NCBI GenBank assembly: GCA_947588635.1
Contig: CANPYN010000009.1
Coordinates: 1 to 33,418 of the forward strand
Length of the DNA stretch: 33,418 nucleotides
From: an uncultured Clostridia bacterium
GTDB lineage: Bacteria > Bacillota > Clostridia > TANB77 > CAG-508
Direction of reading: 5' to 3'
The translations under genes and the position numbers were made by a program. The notes under the pieces are model-generated. The model had not been told where the DNA came from. It saw only the letters and a list, made by a program, of their open reading frames with translations, and did not search any database. This document shows, one piece after another, positions 27,761-33,418 of the stretch (positions are counted from its first letter, which is position 1; every line of letters begins with the position of its first letter).

Positions 27761-28653
27761 AATATAATGTTATAGGATATTTTTTATCAGAAGGTTTTAG
27801 AAATGTATTTAAAAATAAAAAATCTACATTTTCTTGCTTAGGAGTTATGTGTGCTACGATGCTTATTTTTGGACTTTTTTTTACAATAGGTAGAAATATA
27901 AATAGTGCAATTGATAGCTTAGAAAAAGAACAAGGAATGCAAGTATTTATGTATCCAGAAGCGACACAAGATCAAATAGATAAATTAAAGGAAGATTTAG
28001 GTAAAATAGATGGAATTAATACAGTAACTTTTGTATCAAAAGAAGAAGGATACAATATAATGAAAAAAAGACTTGGAAAAAACTCAAAGGCCATAGAAGG
28101 AATGGATATAGATGTATTTGAAGTTTCATATATAGTTACACTAACAGATTTATCATTAAATAATCAAGTTTATGATGCAATAAACAACTTAGAAAATGTA
28201 AAAGAAATACAAAACAAAAGTGAAACAGTTGAAACACTATCAAATATAGGAAACACAATACAATTTGTAACATTTGGTATGTTTGCAATATTAATCTTAA
28301 TATCACTATTTATTATATCTAATACAATAAAACTTACAGTTCATGCAAGACGTAAAGAAATATCTATAATGAAATATGTTGGAGCAACAAATAGTTTTAT
28401 AAGAACACCATTTATTATAGAAGGTATAATAATGGGATTATTCTCTGGAATAATATCAATATTAATTGTAGGTGGCGGATACAATTATATTGCTACTCAA
28501 CTTGCACAATCTGAAACATGGCAAAGATTATCTATAAATCTATTAAGCTTTGGAGATATGCTTGGACAGATTGTATTGGTATATATGTTATTAGGAGTTG
28601 GAATAGGTATAGTTGGTAGTTCAATATCTATGAAAAGATACCTTGAGGTTTAA
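27757..28653 (+). CDS. ftsX: Cell division protein FtsX (permease-like)
   Basis: Four-TM architecture; VFMYPEATQDQIDKLKEDLGKIDGINTVTFVSKEE extracellular domain; KEISIMKYVGATNSFIRTPFIIEG. Confidence 0.94.
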   Translation: MKYNVIGYFLSEGFRNVFKNKKSTFSCLGVMCATMLIFGLFFTIGRNINSAIDSLEKEQGMQVFMYPEATQDQIDKLKEDLGKIDGINTVTFVSKEEGYNIMKKRLGKNSKAIEGMDIDVFEVSYIVTLTDLSLNNQVYDAINNLENVKEIQNKSETVETLSNIGNTIQFVTFGMFAILILISLFIISNTIKLTVHARRKEISIMKYVGATNSFIRTPFIIEGIIMGLFSGIISILIVGGGYNYIATQLAQSETWQRLSINLLSFGDMLGQIVLVYMLLGVGIGIVGSSISMKRYLEV

Positions 28654-28667
28654 GTAGGTGACTAAAG

Positions 28668-29897
28668 ATGAATAAGAAGATAAGCCTAATAATTTTAATA
28701 GTAATAATGTTATTAATATCACTCGCAGGTATAGTTGGAGCACAAGAGTTTAGTGATATGCAAAATCAAAAAAATCAATTACAAGAACAAATAACAGAAG
28801 CAAATGAAGAAATAGAAAATATACAAATTGAACTTACAGAAAATTTAGAGCAACTTAATAATTTAAACTCACAAATTAATACATATGAGAGTGAAATTGC
28901 TTCATTAGAAGACAATTTAAATAAAGTAACAAAAGAAATTGAAAATGTAACAGCTAAATTAAGTATAATAGAAGAAAATTATACAATTCAAAAAAAGACA
29001 TTAGAAAATAGAATATTAGCATTATATGAGGCAGGAGATATTTATTATCTTGATGTACTATTAAAATCTAGTAGTTTTACAGAATTTATTTCTAACTATT
29101 ATTTAATAGGAGAAATTGCTAAATATGATAATAATATATTAGAAAATATAGAAAGACAGAAAAACCAAATTGATGCTATACAACAATCATTAGTAGAAAA
29201 AAAAGAAAATCTAAAAACATTAAAAAAGAATAAACAAAAAACTGCAATTTCATTAGAAAATTCTAAAATAATTAGGAATAGTTACATTGAAAAGCTTTCA
29301 GATGATGAAAAGGCTACACAAAATAAAATAGATAAATATCAAAAAGAGTTGGACAATTTAGATGCACAAATAACTGCTCTTACAACATTAAATATTGGAG
29401 AAGACTTTATAGGAGGAGAATTTATTTGGCCAGCACCGGGATATTCAACAATAACTTCAAATTTTGGAATGAGATTTCATCCAATAATTAAAGTAAATAG
29501 AGTACACACAGGTACAGATATAGCAATGCCAACAGGAAGCTATGTAATAGCATCAAATGATGGAGTAGTTATACAATCAACATACTCAACATCATATGGA
29601 AATATGATAGTGATTGACCATGGAGGTGGAATAACAACTCTATATGGACATGGCTCAGAACGAATTGTACAAAATGGACAAACAGTAAAAAAAGGCGATT
29701 TGATAATGAAATCTGGCTCAACTGGGTGGTCTACTGGTCCACACTTACATTTTGAAGTAAGAGTTAATGGAACAGCAATTGATTCAATGGATTTTCTAAA
29801 GAATCAATCAAAATACTTAGGAGAAAAAGATAAAGAAGAATCAGATAATAATCAGGTAAGTCAAGAAACAAATGAAGTAAATGGAGGAGAAAATTAA
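28668..29897 (+). CDS. Murein hydrolase activator EnvC-like protein (coiled coil + M23)
   Basis: Signal peptide, coiled coil, SNFGMRFHPIIKVNRVHTGTDIAMPTG...GPHLHFEVR. Confidence 0.93.
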   Translation: MNKKISLIILIVIMLLISLAGIVGAQEFSDMQNQKNQLQEQITEANEEIENIQIELTENLEQLNNLNSQINTYESEIASLEDNLNKVTKEIENVTAKLSIIEENYTIQKKTLENRILALYEAGDIYYLDVLLKSSSFTEFISNYYLIGEIAKYDNNILENIERQKNQIDAIQQSLVEKKENLKTLKKNKQKTAISLENSKIIRNSYIEKLSDDEKATQNKIDKYQKELDNLDAQITALTTLNIGEDFIGGEFIWPAPGYSTITSNFGMRFHPIIKVNRVHTGTDIAMPTGSYVIASNDGVVIQSTYSTSYGNMIVIDHGGGITTLYGHGSERIVQNGQTVKKGDLIMKSGSTGWSTGPHLHFEVRVNGTAIDSMDFLKNQSKYLGEKDKEESDNNQVSQETNEVNGGEN

Positions 29898-31051
29898 TGA
29901 AAAAGAAAATAGCAGTTGCTTTATTACTAATAATTTTGATATTATCAACAAATGTAATGATAACACTTGCTGCAACAAAATCGGAGTTGCAAAATGAGCA
30001 AAAGGAGATACAAGACAAAATAGATGAAGCACAAGAAAAACAAGATGAAGTTGGAGAACAAATAAAGGAGACAAATCAACAAATACAAACACTAACAACT
30101 CAAATTAATCAATATCAAGATCAAATACAAGAATTAGATGGAAAATTAACAGATTTAGAAGATTCAATTTCAGAAGAAGAAGATAAATTAAAAGAGGCAG
30201 AAAAAAAATATGATGAACAACAGGAAATGCTTCAATCTAGAATTATAGCACAATATGAAGCAGGTGAAACTACATATTTGGACGTAATATTGGGTGGACA
30301 ATCTCTATGGGACATGATATCTAATTGGTATATTGTTTCAGAAATAGCAGATAAAGACAATGAATTATTAGAACAAATTGAAAAGAATAAAAATGAAATA
30401 GAAGAAGCAAAAAAGACTTTAGAAACAAATAAAGAACAAGTTGAAAATTTGAAGAGTAGTAAAGAGAAAACAACTAAAGCATTAAAAAATTCACAATCTC
30501 AAAAAGAAAAACAAGTTTCTGAATTAAATGAAGAAGATAAATTATTACAAGAAGAAATAGATAAATTAAATTCAGAAAATAGACAGGTTGAACAACAATT
30601 AAAAGCAATGGAACAAAAATATAGTAATGAGATAGCAAACCTAGGTGGAGATGGAACTTTGCAAAAACCTGTTAAATCAGGTGTAATTACAGCAACAATG
30701 TATTATAGCAGTGGAGCATACCATGGAGCATTAGATTATGGAGTTCCAATAGGAACAACAGTATATGCAGCAGGAGATGGCGTTGTGTTAAATGCAGCAT
30801 GGAGAAGTGGCGGATTAGGTAACTGCGTAGTTATTCAACATGCAAATGGTATAAGAACATATTACGGACATGGAAATGGAGTATTTTATGTTTCAGCAGG
30901 TGCTGTAGTAAAGAAAGGACAAGCAATAATGCAAAGTGGTAATACAGGTAATTCAAGTGGCCCACACTTACACTTTGAAGTAAGAGTTTCACCATATAAT
31001 TGGTCTTATGGTGGAGGAGATAGTAGAAGAGATCCAAGAAATTATTTGTAA
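29897..31051 (+). CDS. Murein hydrolase activator EnvC-like protein, tandem paralog
   Basis: Same architecture; AYHGALDYGVPIGTTVYAAGDG...GPHLHFEVRV. Confidence 0.93.
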   Translation: MKKKIAVALLLIILILSTNVMITLAATKSELQNEQKEIQDKIDEAQEKQDEVGEQIKETNQQIQTLTTQINQYQDQIQELDGKLTDLEDSISEEEDKLKEAEKKYDEQQEMLQSRIIAQYEAGETTYLDVILGGQSLWDMISNWYIVSEIADKDNELLEQIEKNKNEIEEAKKTLETNKEQVENLKSSKEKTTKALKNSQSQKEKQVSELNEEDKLLQEEIDKLNSENRQVEQQLKAMEQKYSNEIANLGGDGTLQKPVKSGVITATMYYSSGAYHGALDYGVPIGTTVYAAGDGVVLNAAWRSGGLGNCVVIQHANGIRTYYGHGNGVFYVSAGAVVKKGQAIMQSGNTGNSSGPHLHFEVRVSPYNWSYGGGDSRRDPRNYL

Positions 31052-31064
31052 AATATTAGAATAA

Positions 31065-31093
31065 TAGGGGGGCGCATATGGTGTAGCCCCCTA
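31065..31093 (+). terminator. GC-rich hairpin after the second EnvC-like gene
   Basis: TAGGGGGGC...GCCCCCTA stem, about 13-nt loop; no strong T-run. Confidence 0.5.
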
Positions 31094-31164
31094 ATAAAAT
31101 TTTGTAAGATTTCATAAATTTTAAAATATTTAATATAATAAGTTTAGAAGCTGGAGGTTTATTT

Positions 31165-32355
31165 ATGAATTTTGAAAAAAGAAATAATATATATAAAATA
31201 ATTATGATAATTTTGGTAACTGCAATAGTAACATTTATGATAACATCAATATTATTGTATAATTTATGTTTCAAAACAGAAAATGGATTAACAAAAGCAT
31301 TAACAACAGCTAAGGTTGAGGATTTAGATACAAGAATTGAATTAATAAAAAGATATTTGGATGAATGTTATTTAGGAGAAATAAATGAAGATAATATGAT
31401 GGAATCGGCTATTAAAGGTTATGTTGCGGGATTAGGAGATGAATATACTGAATATTTAACTAAAGATGAATATGAAGAATTAATGGTAGATGTAAATGGA
31501 AGCTATATTGGAATAGGAGTATATATGACACAAGATAAATATGGAAATCTACTGGTCTTATTACCAATAGAAGGTTCGCCAGCAGAAGAAGCAGGAATTA
31601 AAACAGGTGATATTATTACAAAAGTAAATGGAGAAGATGTAACAAACATGGATTTGAATCTTGTTGTAAACAAGATAAAAGGGGAAGAAAAAAGTAATGT
31701 AGAAATAGAAATAAAAAGAGATGAGGAAATAATTAATAAAACAATAGAAAGAAGAATAATTGAGATTAATAATATAAAAACTAATATTTTAGAAAATAAT
31801 ATAGGGTATATACAAATATTATCATTTGATGATGGATGTGCTGAAGAATTTGAATTAAAATTAAAAGAATTAATGGATAAGAATATAAAATCATTAATTA
31901 TTGATGTTAGAGATAACGGTGGAGGTATTGTAACAGAAGCTACAGATATTGCTGATTTATTTTTACCTAAAGATAAAACAATAATGATAGAATTAGATAA
32001 AGAAGGAAAAGAGGAATATACTAAATCAAAAGAAGATAAAATAATAAATTCTGATATTAATGTAATACTCCTTGCAAATGAAAATAGCGCAAGTGCTTCA
32101 GAGATTTTAATAGGTGCATTAAAAGACAACGAAGTTGCAAAAGTTATAGGGGTGAAAACATTTGGAAAAGGTGTTATGCAAGAAATAGTACCAGTAACAA
32201 CAGGAGGTGCATTAAAATTAACTATAAAAGAATTCCGTACACCAAATGGAGATAAAATTAATAAAGAGGGAATTAGTCCAGATGAAGAAGTAACTGATAT
32301 AGAAGATAACGATACTGATGAGCAATTACAGAAAGCAATAGATGTATGTAAATAA
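31165..32355 (+). CDS. S41 family C-terminal processing peptidase (PDZ)
   Basis: PDZ GIGVYMTQDKYGNLLVLLPIEGSPAEEAGIKTGDIITKVNGEDV; S41 DVRDNGGGIVTEATDIADLFL, NENSASASEILIGALKDN, KTFGKGVMQ. Confidence 0.95.
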   Translation: MNFEKRNNIYKIIMIILVTAIVTFMITSILLYNLCFKTENGLTKALTTAKVEDLDTRIELIKRYLDECYLGEINEDNMMESAIKGYVAGLGDEYTEYLTKDEYEELMVDVNGSYIGIGVYMTQDKYGNLLVLLPIEGSPAEEAGIKTGDIITKVNGEDVTNMDLNLVVNKIKGEEKSNVEIEIKRDEEIINKTIERRIIEINNIKTNILENNIGYIQILSFDDGCAEEFELKLKELMDKNIKSLIIDVRDNGGGIVTEATDIADLFLPKDKTIMIELDKEGKEEYTKSKEDKIINSDINVILLANENSASASEILIGALKDNEVAKVIGVKTFGKGVMQEIVPVTTGGALKLTIKEFRTPNGDKINKEGISPDEEVTDIEDNDTDEQLQKAIDVCK

Positions 32356-32394
32356 TTAAGGTAATTAGTACATCTAAATTTAGTATAATGTAAT

Positions 32395-32435
32395 AAAAAA
32401 ATATTCCTCCTACAAATGTAGGAGAAATATTTTTT
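32395..32435 (+). terminator. Rho-independent terminator after ctp gene
   Basis: AAAAAATATTcCTCCTACA-aa-TGTAGGAGAAATATTTTTT. Confidence 0.9.
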
Positions 32436-32475
32436 GTTGAATATGAAAAATCAAAGATTTTCCCTATTCAACAAA
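32430..32475. repeat. Hairpin repeat copy 2 (TTTTTTGTTGAATATGAAAAATC-aaa-...)
   Basis: Same architecture and loop as 20114..20160 with compensatory arm change. Confidence 0.78.
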
Positions 32476-32592
32476 GCTTCGCAAATATTCCACACAAAAT
32501 TTTTTCAAAATTTTGGCGGGCGAACAACGAGCGTGGGCTTTAAAATAAATTTAAATAGTCTGACATCAAAAAAGCCCAGTGTTGTTCTAAAT

Positions 32593-33324
32593 TTATATTC
32601 CTAAAATCTTTTTTGCTCTGTCAATATCTTTACTTGTTGCTACTGGAATTTCATTTAATTCGTAATTAAAACCAAGATTTTCCCACTTATATTTTCCAAG
32701 TTCATGATATGGAATTAACTCTATTTTTTTAACATTATTTAAGGAACTTATAAATTTTTTTAATTCTTTTAAGTCATTTACATCATCGGTAATTCCAGGA
32801 ACTATAACTTGTCTTATCCAAACAGGTATGTTATTTGAACTTAGATATTTAGCAAATTCCAATTCTTTTTTATTTGAAAAACCAACTAAATCTTTGCATT
32901 TTTGATCATTTATGTGTTTAATATCTAATAAAACTAAATCAGTAACATTAAGTAGTTCTTTTATATCATCTGTTATATCAAACATTCCCGACGTATCAAT
33001 AGCAGTTGGAATTTTTCTCTTTTTTAATTCATTAAAAAGATTTATTAAAAATTTGGTTTGAAGCAAAGGCTCTCCACCTGTTACAGTAACACCTCCTCCT
33101 GAAGGAAGTAAATACAATTTATATCTTTCAATTTTACTCAATAATTCTTCTATAGAAATTAAATGACCACCATTTATATTCCAAGTATCTCTATTATGAC
33201 AATATTTACATTTTAGTGTACAGCCTTGCATAAATATAACGAATCTTATTCCTGGTCCGTCCACTGTGCCAAATGATTCTAGGGAATGTATTTTAGCATA
33301 TTTATTTTTATCGTAATCTAGCAT
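32593..33324 (-). CDS. pflA: Pyruvate formate-lyase activating enzyme (radical SAM)
   Basis: SLESFGTVDGPGIRFVIFMQGCTLKCKYCHNRDTW, SGGGVTVTGGEPLLQ, LLDIKHIND, IELIPYHELGKYKWENLG. Confidence 0.95.
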   Translation of the reverse strand: MLDYDKNKYAKIHSLESFGTVDGPGIRFVIFMQGCTLKCKYCHNRDTWNINGGHLISIEELLSKIERYKLYLLPSGGGVTVTGGEPLLQTKFLINLFNELKKRKIPTAIDTSGMFDITDDIKELLNVTDLVLLDIKHINDQKCKDLVGFSNKKELEFAKYLSSNNIPVWIRQVIVPGITDDVNDLKELKKFISSLNNVKKIELIPYHELGKYKWENLGFNYELNEIPVATSKDIDRAKKILGI

Positions 33325-33359
33325 AATTTTTTACTCCTTTAAATAAATTGTTGTTTGAG

Positions 33360-33410
33360 CGTCCGGACGTGAGGAAAAAATTTATTTCGTAGAAATGGAA
33401 TTTTTTCCTC
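33360..33410. repeat. Palindrome plus hairpin at window end
   Basis: CGTCCGGACG palindrome followed by GAGGAAAAAATT...AATTTTTTCCTC stem-loop. Confidence 0.6.
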
Positions 33411-33418
33411 CGTCCTAG

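Noticed and set aside
1-33418. tRNA, rRNA, CRISPR array, integrase or transposase ORF
   Set aside because: None recognised by eye; absence is not proven without dedicated tools.

Overview
AT-rich chromosomal segment from a spore-forming Clostridia-like Firmicute (spo0A, spoIVFA/spoIVFB-like pair, yyaC, ftsEX, rpsF-ssb-rpsR, split transketolase, pflA, sortase plus thioester-domain surface protein). The main observation is that six conserved genes are each split by a +1 frame change: a BaiN/YhiN flavoprotein, YigZ, a U32 peptidase, the SpoIVFA-like M23 protein, and both transketolase halves. All six breaks sit exactly at an in-frame CGG codon. Skipping the C of CGG, or reading CGGN as a four-base codon, restores the conserved frame with a Gly (GGN) at a family-conserved glycine. 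In my by-eye scan, in-frame CGG occurs nowhere else in the native-looking genes of the window. The only exception is one foreign-looking minus-strand ORF (8399..8884) with two in-frame CGG codons. This looks like CGG-triggered programmed +1 frameshifting or quadruplet decoding, rather than six independent mutations. A second region of interest is an uncharacterised four-gene cassette (11218..15666): a pentad-repeat protein with a degenerate transglutaminase-like N-terminus, a large acidic protein, and two paralogous small proteins. It is preceded by tandem LysR paralogs and bracketed by GGGACAGAYCC-type hairpins. Several interspersed hairpin repeats, one pair with compensatory arm changes, and a MITE-like inverted repeat are also present. 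No tRNA, rRNA or CRISPR array was recognised.
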